Positions 1 through 12,189 of a DNA stretch of 64,000 nt are shown here, in pieces. The number at the start of each line of letters is the position of its first letter. Position 1 is the first letter of the stretch. A program made the position numbers and the translations under genes. Source of the stretch: Lineus longissimus (Eukaryota; Nemertea; Pilidiophora; Heteronemertea; Lineidae); contig NC_088326.1 in the NCBI RefSeq assembly GCF_910592395.1, positions 10,545,001 through 10,609,000 on the forward strand. Reading direction: 5' to 3'. The notes under the pieces are model-generated. The model did not search any database and was not told where the DNA came from. It worked only from the letters and a program-made list of their open reading frames with translations.

Positions 1-328
1 TATGATGTGATTTACAACTTTGCGGAAATACGTCCGTTTTTAATTGTTGATCACAAATGTAAAGCTCAAATTTTCCATTTTTGATTAGATTTATTATAAA
101 ATCGCTGAATGTAAACCACCGCGACCGCGAAAATGTTCATGTTGTGACGTCATCAACGAAAACGGCATCGAAGCGAGCCGTCCGGGCGGGATTAAACCAT
201 CAATTTCTAGAAAATGTGCATTTCGATTCGAAAACCTTACCGATTTATGAGAAAGTGACGTAGTCATTTAATTTGTCAAAAACAGCTAAAACATAATATG
301 GTGAAATTTGACACGAGTTACCCTTTAA
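1..328 (-). mobile_element. piggyBac-like MITE, copy 1 (left part outside window)
   Basis: This 328-bp stretch is the near-identical reverse complement of 16500-16826. It ends at a TTAA (325-328), the same tetranucleotide that flanks the other copy on both sides. By comparison with that copy, about a dozen bases of the element lie before position 1. It carries a 60-codon open frame that has no recognisable domain and exists only because the element is repeated, so I do not call a gene. The TTAA target is typical of piggyBac-class elements; the class assignment is inference. Confidence 0.8.
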
Positions 329-2252
329 ATTCGCACTGTTCTACTGTCTGATCAAGGGGTTCCCAGGACTAATCTAGAGAACTTCGACCCCCACGAAAGC
401 ATTAATGGCGATCGGTAGGCATAAACCGACACCGGCAAATAAACGCAATGATCATGACCTTCATGCAACAGAAAATTCATGAGGTGTTCATGCAGGAGAT
501 AGACTAGCTTTACCAGTTCAATATCATAATATTGTATCCCCTGGTCATCCCTACCCACCATCAATCCGGCAGATAGAAGCGAACGGATGCAATAGTAATA
601 AGGTGTCCCAACTTTTACAAAGACTATAGCAGTTAAGAATTCAGGCCTAGCCTTATACACGGTATGTTGTCTTTAAACAAAGCCCGCTCGCACCTAGGCC
701 TAAATCCATTGTTCTACTGTTTTATCAAGGGATAAGCAGGGCGAATCAGGACAACATCGACCCATAACGATAGAGCTTTCATGGGGGTCGATATAGGCCG
801 AAATTGGCCGAAAATGGCAAGGGCAAATTAACCTACACGTAATGCACCTCAAAGCAAGTCATGATCGCCTTGATTGAGAATTACCTAACCCTCGCAAAAG
901 ATAATGTCATCCGCACAATTTTCCCACCAAAACGATACATCTGATACGCCCGAAAGACACGAAGGCTACGGAGAATCACCCTGAAAGAATTTCCCACAAT
1001 TTCCCACCAAACTAGGTGATACAAGAGACCTGCACAATAGCAATTAATTAGCGAGCAATTGAAATTTTAAGACTAGCGCCTGCAGTCTGAATTCACCGAG
1101 CCATTTTGAAAACAATTGAAATCGAGGCAACAATGGCGCAGGCCACAAAATGACACCTAAGATCCACCGTCGCAAAATGACTCTAAAATTAATGCAAACG
1201 TTTTTATATTTGCAAACATTCTTTAATAAACTCGTAAGTTGTTCCATGGGTCCCATATGCTACAGACACCAGCCAAGCTAAAGTACCCCATCCGTCATTT
1301 TCAAGTTTGACAATTTGAATTTAAATTGCCTGAACAATCGGAAGATGTTTAGGGTAGGCCACGTAACCGCGATAAGAGTTGATGACATCCCACAATGGGG
1401 TGAGGTCGAAACAATGGGGCCGGGGCAATATGGATATGTGTTGATAGCGCGGATAATGGGTCCCCTACTCCGATGCCCTGCGATGATTCCACGGGCTTTT
1501 GCTTGATTCGGGTCACAGTCATTCTTAGCGGGCTATTCAGTGAGAATTTCAAGACCGCCTGGCCTATTGTCCAAGGATGGAGTGTTTGTGGTTTGGCCGT
1601 GGGAGCTGGCGCAATCTTCTGTTCACATGCACGCGCTGCACCACCGCGTGCGCGTGCCGAAGCAGTGACGTCACCAAAGATAACAGATAACAAAACAGCC
1701 AAAATCTTGACATGAACTTTTCGAAATAAATATTTTTCCGAGTAATCGTTAACAACGTGCTTTAGATTGTCGGAGCTTATTCTGATCTTTACATCTGAGT
1801 ATACCTGTAGTAGCGGATGAAATAATGAGACTACACGGTTTGATTACAAGAAAAATCAAACTTTCGATTGAAAATTCAAACCGTTTCTCACAAACGAATC
1901 ATACAGTTCAGAATGATTAGAAACGCGTGACACACAATCGACAATTTTGAAATATAATGGCGGCCGTGGTTCTCGAGCGTGCGGGAGTTGTTCTCGCAAG
2001 TGGGGGATTGGTTTGATACCATTTGAAGTATCGATAATTTGAAATCTATAGCCGTTTAAGTGGGTTAAGGAGTAATGGACGTCGTTGTAGGCAATGCTGA
2101 TAATTATGTATGACGGTGAAATGATGACTGAACGTTTTATGTTCGGAAAAATTGAACTGTTGTTCCAGCAGGAGTAAGACGTCTCATTGCACTTGGCGTA
2201 TTTTCATACAATTTCAAAAAATCGGGAGGTAGAAATTGGTCTGAGTCGGGCG
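329..2252. other. intergenic, no recognised gene
   Basis: I see only short open frames without domain character. The part at 655-800 is a diverged repeat shared with 14.4-14.6 kb. A weak internal duplication relates about 345-420 to about 712-795, both beginning with the words GTTCTACTGT. The stretch 1620-1680 is locally GC-rich and contains TGACGTCAC, a CRE-like octamer core, but no gene start can be assigned to it. Confidence 0.5.
655..800 (+). repeat. dispersed repeat shared with 14.4-14.6 kb
   Basis: The stretch with TACACGGTATGTTGTC, followed by AAACAAAGCCCGCTCGCACC, recurs with small changes at about 14408-14560, continuing into a TTTCATGGGG..TCRATA segment in both. The function is unknown. 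Confidence 0.6.
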
Positions 2253-2655
2253 TGTCTGAGAATTAATGCAAGTATCAATTCGTGTCTTGTACCCCCCCCC
2301 CCCCCTCCTCAAGGGTACGACACCTTATCACCCTATAACGACATCTTAAGGCTCAAGCATCACCCTTTTTTCACCAATGCTACTTTTTCTTTCGTCAAGA
2401 CATCACCATCAACAATATATCAGTTATCACCGTCATATAAAGTAACCGAACTAATTTTACTGGGTAAGGCTGTATGTTCGACAAGACATCGACACATTAG
2501 CATCCTTATTCTTTCCAGCTTCGCCAAATTTTCACTAAAGGGAAAATAAATACTACTCAAGCATCGGCAAAGATTAGTGGTGATAGCTTAACTACCCTTG
2601 AGGGGGGGGGGGGTACAAGAAACGAATTGATACTTGCATAAGATTCTGTCTGAGA
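2253..2655. mobile_element. foldback MITE with 9-bp target duplication
   Basis: The ends are inverted copies of each other over about 55 bp: ATGCAAGTATCAATTCG near 2266, then CTTGTAC, a poly-C run and TCAAGGGTA on the left, mirrored by TACCCTTGA, a poly-G run, GTACAAG and CGAATTGATACTTGCAT on the right (to about 2640). The element (2262-2646) is flanked by the 9-bp direct repeat TGTCTGAGA at 2253-2261 and 2647-2655. A 9-bp duplication suits a Mutator-like non-autonomous element. A 120-codon frame crossing it is not a gene. Confidence 0.75.
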
Positions 2656-4503
2656 GTTATTGTATTGAGTCATATTAAATTACACTACACACGGTCACTA
2701 TTGCTGCCACTTGCTTAGTCAGGTCGTGATGGAGTGTGCAAAAACCAGCCGCTAGAAATGAATCTCTCCTCTAGGGTCGGCGGCGTCATCTGCTGGGCTG
2801 GACCTCTTCTCCTGCTGCGTCTTCATTGGGGGAAATGCATTCGTTACCACTGTGACAGTTGGTCTGATGGGTTAATGCATGGCATCTCAACTCTCTCACA
2901 ACAAGCTTCTGATTTTTATCAGCCACCACAGGACTATCTTCTGGTGTAGGAGGATGCAAATGTCACACACGATGGCGGCACACCATTCTCCGTATCAGAG
3001 GTTATGTCATATTTTAGTATCAACCTCTCCTGCTTTTTGCTCGATCCATCATACTTAAAATCTTATTTCTTACGCTACATTACAACTCCATTTAAGACGT
3101 TGCTACTACACGTTTTCGATGAGAGGGCGCATTTATGACTATCGCCGAAAATTATATTTCGTCTGAAAGGTTTCATTTGTGCCTAATATTTGGTTCCGAA
3201 ATAGTTTATATTCATAAATTACTTCATACCAATCCTAAAACTAGATCATTATGATTATCGGAGTCGTTTCAGTGCTAGTTTGGAAATAAAAAATTCACTA
3301 TTGTATACTGACGGAGTATACACCTTTCCAGAAATGAGGCGCTGAGTGTCCGAAATAGTGATGTCATAAGGGGAAACTAGGCCTTATGGTGGAGGGACAA
3401 AGGAGATAGTCATGGTTGACCAACACACTTGAATGCCTTTAATGACGGACAAGGGGGAAAAAGTTAGTTCCAATGCAAGCCACCAATTTCGGGAAGCATG
3501 TATAGCTGGTGATATACAGGCCATGACAGTCAATACATATGTTGAGCACAATATAGTATTTTTTGTTCCCCGGACATTATATCTTAGGACATTTTAAACT
3601 TCTACACCGGACATCAAAGTCTGCAATGCATGCGTGTGGATTAGGTGAAGTCGGTGAAACGAATTAAATTTTTCATTTTCTTTTTCGAAAATCACTGTTA
3701 CCAGTAAAGCTTTTGCCGATCCGGAAAAAATTGAACGCATCAAGTGACCTGACCGCACCCGCGATTGAGGACATGCCCCAAAATTTCTCCCCAAAATCTG
3801 GGAACTAGGGCACGAGATCACTGGAACGGACAGTGACATCAATCCATTTCAAAGAACATTGGCCATTAGAAAACTCGGTCAAGTTCAAGATTATTTCGGA
3901 CAATATCAAGGAATTTGCGCGTGGGATGGGATAAGGCCGTGACCTGCTAAGGTTTAGATTTCGTTGATGTACTCTATTCAAGCTATACCAGTAGTTAAGC
4001 CGACAAGGTCCTCCTCAAATTCATGCCAGCAACCTACGCACGGGCAGCAACTTTCTTTGTAGAATACAAATAGGTCTCTCTATTATCGAAATTCCTCTCC
4101 CGAACTCAAGAGTAAGGAAATTATCAATTAAATTATAAAACCGCCCAAAAAAGTCTAAAGAGAGCGCTTGGATCAATGAGAATTCTACTAACTTATTTGA
4201 ACTTGCACGTTGAAGAGCTTGATGAGTAATAACGTGTATTTTACAATGTATCTTTCAGAGGAAAGGCATACGCAGCCAGAGTTAGCGTCGTCACGGACCT
4301 AAAATTTAGTATCTTGGGTCCGTGGCCTAATAAAGTTTTGATGCACGTTACAACCTCCTCCGTTAGCACTGATTCTGATTTAAACATCTCATCAAAGTGA
4401 CGATGTTCAAGTTGTCTATTTTAAAAATACACAATTTGTTCGCTTCGTGATTGTAGGTAAATTAGTTGCGAAGCATGACCGGGAAGAAGACTGGACTGCT
4501 ATA
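2656..4503. other. intergenic, no recognised gene
   Basis: No coding region or RNA gene is supported. It contains one 189-bp dispersed repeat, listed separately at 3317-3505. The remainder is AT-rich and appears once in the window. Confidence 0.5.
3317..3505 (+). repeat. 189-bp dispersed repeat, also inside a MULE at 20.1 kb
   Basis: The segment from TATACACCTTTCCAGAAATG to GGAAGCATGTATAG matches 20129-20316 almost base for base. The second copy lies inside the long-TIR element at 19708-20748, so either that element captured this sequence or both derive from one repeat family. Confidence 0.8.
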
Positions 4504-4816
4504 CATAACAGCTGCATGAAGGTATCGGGATTTATATAACCAGCTGCATGAAGGTATCGGGATTTACATAACCAGCTGAATGAAAGTATCGGGGTTTACA
4601 TAACCAGCTGTATGAGGTTATCGGGTTTTACATAACCATCTGCATGAGGGTATCAGGATTTACATAACCAGCTGCATGAAGGTATCGGGGTTTACATAAC
4701 CAGCTGCATGAGGGGTATCGGTGTTTACATAACCAGCTGCATGAGGGTTTCGGGGTTTATATAACCAGCTGCATGAAGGTATCGGGGTTTACATAACCAG
4801 CTGCATGAGGATACCG
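4504..4816 (+). repeat. 32-bp minisatellite, about 10 copies
   Basis: The unit CAGCTGCATGAAGGTATCGG followed by GGTTTACATAAC (32 bp) is repeated head to tail about ten times with scattered substitutions and one 1-bp insertion. Each unit contains the CAGCTG palindrome; two units are mutated (CATCTGC, CAGCTGAATG). It does not encode an obvious protein repeat. Confidence 0.9.
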
Positions 4817-6407
4817 CCACCGTTAGTGATTTAACTTCATTTTGGTTAAACAACCAGAACCTGGTAATTCTTGCTTCGGTTATGCAAAACAGGATGAGTC
4901 AAAAATTGCTCATTATCAAAACTTTTCTAAAATAGCCAACTGGCCCAAACCAGTCAAATGGTTGATATAACATAGCCAAATGGTTAAGCGTTTTTGTCAA
5001 TAGAGGTCAGCACATTCCTGCCGAGTTATTTGCCGAAATTCGCAAATTGTTCAATAATGAAATGGCACCCTTCACCGCGCTCATGCATGAAAGGATGACC
5101 CCCGTCATTGTCATGAATGAAAGATGATGCACAAATTAACATTGTTGTCAAAAATACGCTATCTTCCATTTTTGTAGAAGATCTCATCATCTTTAGTGCA
5201 TTCCAACTTTAGGAAACTAAAACTCCATCGAGTTTCGTGTACATGTACTTATACATTAGAGTGAATGTCATTGTGGAACGGAACGGGGAGCAGTTAAAAT
5301 GGATTGATAACTTCACAATAGGGGGCGTGTTTTGCCCAAGGTTGACGCCATTGTTACAACGGAAGTAACAACAATTCCGGAAATATGTTTTGAAAAAGCA
5401 GGTGTGGACGATGAAATATATTCCACTCTATCTAGACATAAACGACTGTTTGTTTGCAATGAAAATGCATGTTGGGCTATGTGTGTTCAGGGTGCACGCA
5501 ACTTTTGAATTCAGGTGATAGAAATTATGACACAATTGAAACTGTAATTGATGGAGATTGAAAATTAATATTCATCGGGGTGTATCGTGACTTTTGAGGG
5601 TTTTTCTTTGATACTTGGAAGATGAGCCGTTAGGACACTGACCCTTAGGTTAGGTCGTGTCCTACCAACTCCGTAAAGCTGCGGTACAAAGAGCCCGGCT
5701 TTTTTCAAAAGTTTGAAGAAATACAAGGCCACAAAATCAGAAACTTTTGATAAATGATTTTCCCAAAACCCAGGATAGAATTGAATCAACTCACAGATCA
5801 TACATGTACATCTGTGTTGGAGAATGCTGCATTATTCAACCATTTAAAACGCCTACAACATGTCCTTTGATAGATGATTTTATCAAAACCCAGGATAGAA
5901 TGAAATCATCTCTCCTCACTGTTGAAGAATGACCATCATGCATCATGAAAAAACCAACGGCGCCTCAAAGAAAATTTTTGTTGGGAAAAAAGATAATCCG
6001 GTATAGTGGCTGCTCAACTTTTGACCGGAGACAGTTTAAAAAACCGCGCCCGCCCCAAGTCAGCACTCGCCTCACTTCCTGTGAAAATTACCTCAGTTGG
6101 AAATCAAACTTCAGCCAACGTCATCATAGACTCTTTCAAATAACCTCTGGGCTGGATGTCACCGAAGTTGTTTTCTCTCACGAGGTTTTCTTGAGTAAAT
6201 ATTGGAATTACTTGCGGCGCGTCATGGTAACGGTTGACCTTTTTGCCAACTAGAGTTGACCATAGTTTTATGGAGTATCTGCATCAATCATTCAACAATC
6301 TTACTAAGACCAAGCAGAGTAAACATGCAATCTTGTTATAAAATACGAAATCCTTGACAACATATGCTAGTGATCGCTTTGCCATTATTTAGACAGTATA
6401 TATTTAT
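4817..6407. other. intergenic with a local duplication
   Basis: No gene recognised. A roughly 122-bp direct duplication lies at 5740-5912. The part at 6095-6225 resembles 6860-6975: both contain CTTTCAAATAACCTC-like and TTTCTCTCACGRKGTTTT-like words, suggesting an old diverged repeat. Confidence 0.45.
5740..5912 (+). repeat. two-copy direct repeat, spacing about 122 bp
   Basis: TTTGATARATGATTTT followed by CAAAACCCAGGATAGAAT occurs at about 5745 and again at about 5867. The intervening DNA is unremarkable. Confidence 0.65.
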
Positions 6408-6651
6408 GGCCGGGTCTATTTGGCAAGCCGCTCGCCGAACAGGCATCTTTTTTTGTCCTGATTGGAGAGCCGCTTGCCAAACAGCACTAAAAAGCCACCC
6501 TGTTCGGCCAGCCGGGCTTGCCAAACAGGTAAAAAATCTACCCTGTTTGGCGAGCTGAAGACTTTACTTTAATATTAATGAGTTCGGCTCTCCATTCAGA
6601 ACAAGAAAAAGTCGCTGTTTGGTAAGCCGGACTTGCCAAGTAGTCACTTCC
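6408..6651. mobile_element. MITE of the GGCCGGGTC family, internally reduced
   Basis: It begins GGCCGGGTCTATTTGGCAAG and ends with TTGCCAAGTAGTCACTTCC, the same ends as the 540-bp element at 57189-57728. The interior consists of alternating inverted words such as TTGCCAAACAG and CTGTTTGGC, so the strand can fold repeatedly. The flanks do not show a clean 9-bp duplication, unlike the 57-kb copy, so this copy is older or rearranged. Frames on both strands arise from the inverted repeats. Confidence 0.75.
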
Positions 6652-7071
6652 TTATAATATAATAAGGCAAAAAAACCTTGGACAAGACGTCAATAACAAT
6701 CGTTCTACTCGCTAAGACCAGACAGAGCTCTCTCTCTTTTTTTCAAAGAAATCTTAGACACACTCCAACAGCATGTCGACCTACTGGTATAGGATTGGGC
6801 TTGGGGATGTCAACTCACAGGCCATGTTAAAATCGCCAAAATAGACTGACAAATCATTTAGTTGAAAGTCAAACGTCGACAAACGTTCCTAACTCCTTCA
6901 AATAACCTCAAGGCTTGGTGACAAGTTATTTCTCTCACGGTGTTTTACTTAAAAAATATGAGAAAGACTTGCGGGGGTTTTGCTTGTTTGGGGTTATATT
7001 CAGGGTTTTTTCCAAAAGGGACTCGACAGTTTTTTGGAAAGAAATTCGTCGACATGATAACAGGAGAAGTG
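6652..7071. other. intergenic, no recognised gene
   Basis: Contains the second half of the diverged duplication noted for 6095-6225 (here about 6860-6975). Nothing else is supported. Confidence 0.4.
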
Positions 7072-7150
7072 GACTGTCAGAGTGGTGCAGTGGAAACATA
7101 AGCGCACTTGTCACCTCTCAGGTTCCAGGTTCGATTCCCGGTCGGTCCTG
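7072..7150 (+). mobile_element. tRNA-like head of a SINE
   Basis: TGGTGCAGTGG fits the RNA polymerase III box A and GGTTCGATTCC is an exact box B, at the usual distance. GGAC at the 5' side can pair with GTCC at the 3' side as an acceptor-like stem, and the central loop reads TTGTCAC, which looks like a degenerate Asp(GTC) arm. The cloverleaf is imperfect and no CCA-proximal structure is convincing, so I read this as a SINE head or tRNA pseudogene. Its 3' limit is unknown. Confidence 0.5.
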
Positions 7151-9892
7151 GTACACTGAGGAGATAGGGAGGTCAACGATTCCTCAAAATTATATATCAA
7201 AATCGCCCTATCTTGCAATTAGAGCTGATAATGTCCTCAGCAATCAACTCAAGAGCAGTTGGAAATCGAACATCAGATATCATCTGTTGATTTCAAAATA
7301 TACTATGTGTACATCGTTATCTTGATATAACTAATGTCTACCCTAACTCATTATTTTATTTCGCAGCAGCCGAATAAGCTTAGCTGCCGAAGAGTACAAC
7401 GTACGGGTAAGGTTCCATCTCCTATATGCCTATAATTTCTTTTTTTCAAATACAGTTATGTACATGAAAACAAAACTCCCAGCAAATGTGTTGACCTCGA
7501 CGTAAGGAAAAGGTTAGCTCTCAAGCCAACCATACCCGGAGGGCGTTAGCTGTGGTTTATCGTAATTTTAATTGGATGACAGCGCAAGAACGCGCCAGAC
7601 AAGGATAAGAGACAAGGCAGACGGTCCTAGGACGCATCCAACGCCTTAAAACATATTGAAAAATGACAGCACGGAGGAATCCCATTATGTAAGGAGACAA
7701 GGACTGTAAGGGTGTCAATACCGAGCATCTGCCTCTCTGTTAGCATAATATTTCAATAATAAGGGTCGAAGTGGGGCCAGATTCTCGCCCGGGAGGGGGC
7801 TTACGCGTCCCCTGTACGCCCAACTTGCGTGAGAATGTAAAATCATCACGCGGAACGCCCGTGGGGATTTTTGAGACGCCGTGCGTCTCGCGATGGGAAG
7901 GCAAATATTGAAAAACCTGCCAGAGAGTTTTAAAGTTTGGAAATTGTCAATTCGTGTTGAAAGTTTGTAAAGGCGATCATAAATAACTTCCTCCTGGATC
8001 TTCTGTCCGCGGGGTACGCTTTTTAACCTTAAGTCGGAAATGACAGTTATAACTTAGTGTCATGTCGTTTGAGTTCATTTTCACCCGAAGGAAAGTTCAG
8101 AGTTTTTTCTACGTCCTTGACTGGAGTCTGGCATCCAAGTTGACCAGTTGATTCTAGTTTTTTTCGCTTTCTTGTTTCATCTTTTCTGAGTATGCATTCT
8201 TCTTCCAGCCTTCCTTCTTATATTAATATAGAATGTAGCTGCGTTGTTTCTCCTTTGAATTAACACTGACTTTGCTACGGAAAACGATACCGAATTCCAA
8301 AACACTTCGGTTACATGTACAATGTAGCACTGCGTGCAGTTCGAAATGCACTGTGCCTTGCATTGGCGTGCAACTCGCGCGTAAAGAGGTTGTGACTTGG
8401 ACTGTATATGGTCGGAAAAATAAAATGCAAGAAGATTCAACAGAACCCTCCAGCAATTGTCTTACATCCAACATTCATTAAAACATTCTTTGTAATCTCC
8501 CAGCAAAATTCATGCGATAAGCAGCGGGTTTCTTTCACGCCCGAGGATAGATATAATTAGTCCAAATTTGAAGATGACTTAGGGAATGAATGGAGGGTCC
8601 TGCTATGTTGCTGAAAGGCCAACAAGAACGGGGTCAGTGCTGTCGCATAGAAATCCGCGAGTCCACAATATGCCGCGGCCATAAGGATTAAGCCTCACCA
8701 CCAGGATCTCAAGTAGAATTTGCGGAGCGCATTCTCAGTAGATTTTACAACCTCATTGACTTGGGGACAAGCTTTTGTTCATAATCCCTCTCAACACAAA
8801 AGTGACCTCGTCCATTAAGTGTCATTTTGGTTTTATAATCACGACGCACTCACCATTTTCCCGCATCGGATTTTATCCGAGCACGAGGTACAGACAGTCC
8901 GGCTTAACCAAATTTTCGCAACAGATGTTAAGACCCCGCATGTGGTTTCTTTGGCGAGTTAGGACAATAGTTTCGTTAATAGCCAGTAGTCGTGGCGAGA
9001 GACCTGTTTTGCGGTATTTAGCGATGATATGGGCTAATCATTTCCCACGGCGTGGTGCCGGGGTTGATCGGGGACCATGAGCGGACAATACGCCAACTTT
9101 TAAAGCCAGCACACCCTCACTGGATCGATATCGCGGGGGGGGCGGGGGTTATCGTGGAGAATCGTTGTTTTTTTTATTCCAACAGAGCCCCAACTGCACC
9201 GCCAAATTACTGTGACTTGGTCATTACAGAAACGACCTTTCGCTTTTTGAAAACTACAGTAACTCATTTATGCCCTGGCTGAATTACTTGTATTCAACCA
9301 TTCAAGACGCATCCGAGACGCATACATCCCGTTCCAAACTATCTCGTTAATTAACACAAGGCCATACACAGTGCAAGGAAGTTACTTCCAAGCACTGTGT
9401 ATGATCTGTTGGCCAGCCCCGTGCCCGTACGACCTCACTGTACTGTATATGACCATGCGGTCGTCACTTAACAGGTCCTGCGTACTGGGTTGAGTGAAAT
9501 TGCGACATCTGGCGTTTTAAAAAGCAAACATAATCTTGCCAACGTGGCAAGAAACTTGCGATTTGCCTTATACATGTCCATTTGATGAGCATTTGAATTT
9601 GGGAAACTAATACAGTTTCTCTTATTTTTGATAGTACAAACAATGTTTGTGTAAATTTGTCACAGTACATAACAGCAAACTTGACTATCATCCGGATGTT
9701 ATCAAATTAACTTGCAAATTTCAAATATTTAACGAACGGCGTAGGCCTTTAATCACGGGGACTACTAGGCCTAATATTATGCAAACAATTGTATAATTCA
9801 TATTCTCTTCATATCTCTTGTTATTACAAACACCTGCATACATGGCCTATATAGTGAGTCAGTTCAATACTAGGCCCCGATAGATCTAACCA
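7151..9892. other. intergenic, no recognised gene
   Basis: Several frames of 70-100 codons exist but none has domain character, conserved motifs or a partner copy. A 41-bp near-palindrome lies at 9363-9403. A run of GCGGGGGGGGCGGGGG lies near 9133. Confidence 0.45.
9363..9403. repeat. 41-bp near-perfect palindrome
   Basis: CATACACAGTGC at the left end is exactly complementary to GCACTGTGTATG at the right end. Inside, GGAAGT pairs with ACTTCC around one central base. Only an A.A / A.A pair of mismatches on each side breaks the symmetry. It may be a hairpin or a dimeric protein site; it is short for a microRNA precursor. Confidence 0.7.
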
Positions 9893-9965
9893 GCCGAAAT
9901 AGCTCAGTTGGGAGAGCGTTAGACTGAAGATCTAAAGGTCCCTGGTTCGATCCCGGGTTTCGGCA
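9893..9965 (+). tRNA. tRNA-Phe (GAA), copy 1
   Basis: A 73-nt cloverleaf: acceptor GCCGAAA pairs with TTTCGGC, discriminator A, D arm GCTC..GAGC, anticodon stem TTAGA/TCTAA, anticodon GAA at 9926-9928 reading Phe codons, and T arm CCTGG TTCGATC CCGGG. Box A and box B are intact. A T-run directly downstream serves as the polymerase III terminator. There is no intron. Downstream DNA (9979-10045) holds a 33-bp direct duplication of TTATTCTTATTGATAAATC. Confidence 0.95.
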
Positions 9966-10507
9966 AAACTTTTTTTATTTGCTATTATTCTTATTGATAA
10001 ATCTGATTTTTTTAATTGCTGTTATTCTTATTGATAAATCTGATAAACATGTGTGTTGCTTGACAGATAGATTTCATGAACTAGTGGTTGGTATCTGCAC
10101 ATATCCATGTCATGCTGACGATGATTACACCAGCGATAGTATCGATTCGGCGTCATGCGTTGTTCTTGCCAGTATTTGATTTAGTGGAGGTACGAATATT
10201 GCAGTTGGCAGCTTAAGATTATTTCGATGCTTCATATATTACTTAAATGGAAGAATTTAAGCACAGTCCAATGCCACTTCATTAAATACTTTCATATTGA
10301 GTTTTTATCGTGTCATTCCATTCATCCATGGTTCCAGGAAACGCCTACCAGTGCATCACTCGACGTGGAAAGGCTCAACGCATGGAGAGCTACATGTAAC
10401 TCGGGTCAACATCGGAAAAACGTGACAATTCAGTCAGATTTTTCCTTTTTGTGCTATTTTGTTGATGGAAACTACTTATGTAGAAAAGGAGGTGACTGTC
10501 AGCCGAC
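9966..10507. other. spacer between tRNA copy 1 and the tandem tRNA units
   Basis: No gene recognised. The end of this spacer (about 10430-10507) shares weak similarity with block R sequence (CAGATTTT, GATGGAAACT). That may be how the tandem tRNA unit and the R blocks came to share the words GTAATATTGCCCTTAATAAT or close variants. Confidence 0.4.
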
Positions 10508-11271
10508 AACTGGTTAATATTGCCCTTAATAATACCATTGGTCCTTAAACAGCCCTTCGACTCTAACAAGGCTGTCCTGGTAAAAGACAGGTTAAATGCG
10601 GCACTACCTGAAACCCTGCTTCCATTAACCTAGAAATTGCCAAGGCCCCTTCCTGATATGCCCTGCTTGTAAAGTGACTGTCACCAAAATGCCATTACCG
10701 CAAATGGAACTATAGGCTTTATGGTACAGGTGCCTAACAATTTCAGCCAAACCTTGACGCAACCCGCGCCTGTACATCTGTTTTGTGACTTCTAGGGCCA
10801 CTCTGGTAACCGCGATAAATTTAGAGAGGACGTTTTAAATAAGAATCTAGTCGAGCTTTAGCGCCAAACTGTACATGGAGCATGAGTGATAGCCAGCTCA
10901 CCAAGGCAATGCTATAAAAAAAGCTGAATGTGGACTTCGATACCAATATATCCTTCTTAAAGTCGGAAGCAGAATGCTGGGACAAGTAACTTGTGGTAGG
11001 TCTACCAGGTCCTGCCCTATTACTCGTGGGGGGCCAATATTATCAATCATAGACACTGAAAAGACGACCATTGCTTTTGCAACCCTTTTTGTTGTTTGTT
11101 TGTTTTGCTTTGGTGGCTTTATATGACACACCTGTATGTAGTTCATATTGTAATTTGCTACCCTACATGATTGTCATCTTTTAGGAGGACCACGCATTTA
11201 CACAATTGCATTTGCCTGTATTTTGGGCCGACTAGTTCCAAAGTATAGTTATAGGCCTGGGATAATAACCA

Positions 11272-11344
11272 GCCGAAATAGCTCAGTTGGGAGAGCGTTA
11301 GACTGAAGATCTAAAGGTCCCTGGTTCGATCCCGGGTTTCGGCA
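11272..11344 (+). tRNA. tRNA-Phe (GAA), copy 2
   Basis: Identical over all 73 nt to the copy at 9893, with all cloverleaf pairs and both internal promoter boxes kept. It is followed by a seven-base T-run. It sits at the end of tandem unit 1. Confidence 0.95.
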
Positions 11345-12116
11345 AAACTTTTTTTGAACTGGTTAATATTGCCCATAATAATACCCTTGGTCCTTAAACA
11401 GCCCTTCGACTCCAACAAGGCTGTCCTGGTAAAAGACAGGTTAAACGCGGCACAGCCTGAAACCCTGCTTCCATTAACCTAGAAATTGCCAAGACCTCTT
11501 CCTGATATGCCCTGCTTGTAAAGTGACCGTCATCAAAATGCCACCAGCGCTTATGGAACTATAGGCTTTATGGTACAGGTGCCTAACAATTTCAGCCAAA
11601 CCTTGACGCAACTCGCGCCTGTACATCTGTTTTATGACTTCTGGGGCCACTCTGGTAACCGTGATAAATTTAGAGAGGACGTTTTAAATAAGAATCTAGT
11701 CGAACTTTAGCGCCAAACTGTACATGGAGCATGAGTGATAGCCAGCTCACCAAGGCAATGCTAGGAAAACAGCTGAATGTGGGCTTTGACACCAATAACT
11801 CCTTCCTTAAGTCGCAAGTAGAATGCTGGGCCAAGTAATTTGTGGTAGGTCTACCAGCTCCTCCCTATTACTCGTGGGGGGCCAATATTATCAATGGACA
11901 CTGAAAAGACGACCATTGCTTTTGCAACCCTTTTTGTTGTTTGTTTGTTTTGCTTTGGTGGCTTTATATGACACACCTGTATGTAGTTCATATTGTAATT
12001 TGCTACCCTACATGATTGTCATCTTTTAGGAGGACCACGCATTTACACAATTGCATTTGCCTGTATTTTGGGTCGACTAGTTCCAAAGTATAGTTATAGG
12101 CCTGGTATAATAACCA

Positions 12117-12189
12117 GCCGAAATAGCTCAGTTGGGAGAGCGTTCGACTGAAGATCTAAAGGTCCCTGGTTCGATCCCGGGTTTCGGCA
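12117..12189 (+). tRNA. tRNA-Phe (GAA), copy 3, anticodon-stem mismatch
   Basis: The same gene except that the anticodon stem reads TTCGA instead of TTAGA. The change puts a C opposite U at the middle pair of the stem. Promoter boxes, anticodon and T-run (CTTTTTT) remain. This copy could be transcribed but may fold or process less well. Confidence 0.9.

Noticed and set aside
2187-2549. 120-codon frame with a proline run
   Set aside because: The proline run is the poly-C tract of a foldback MITE and the frame spans the element edge.
4504-4816. CRISPR-like array
   Set aside because: The 32-bp units are contiguous with no unique spacers, in animal DNA.
9363-9403. microRNA precursor
   Set aside because: The stem is interrupted and only about 20 bp with almost no loop; a typical animal precursor is longer.
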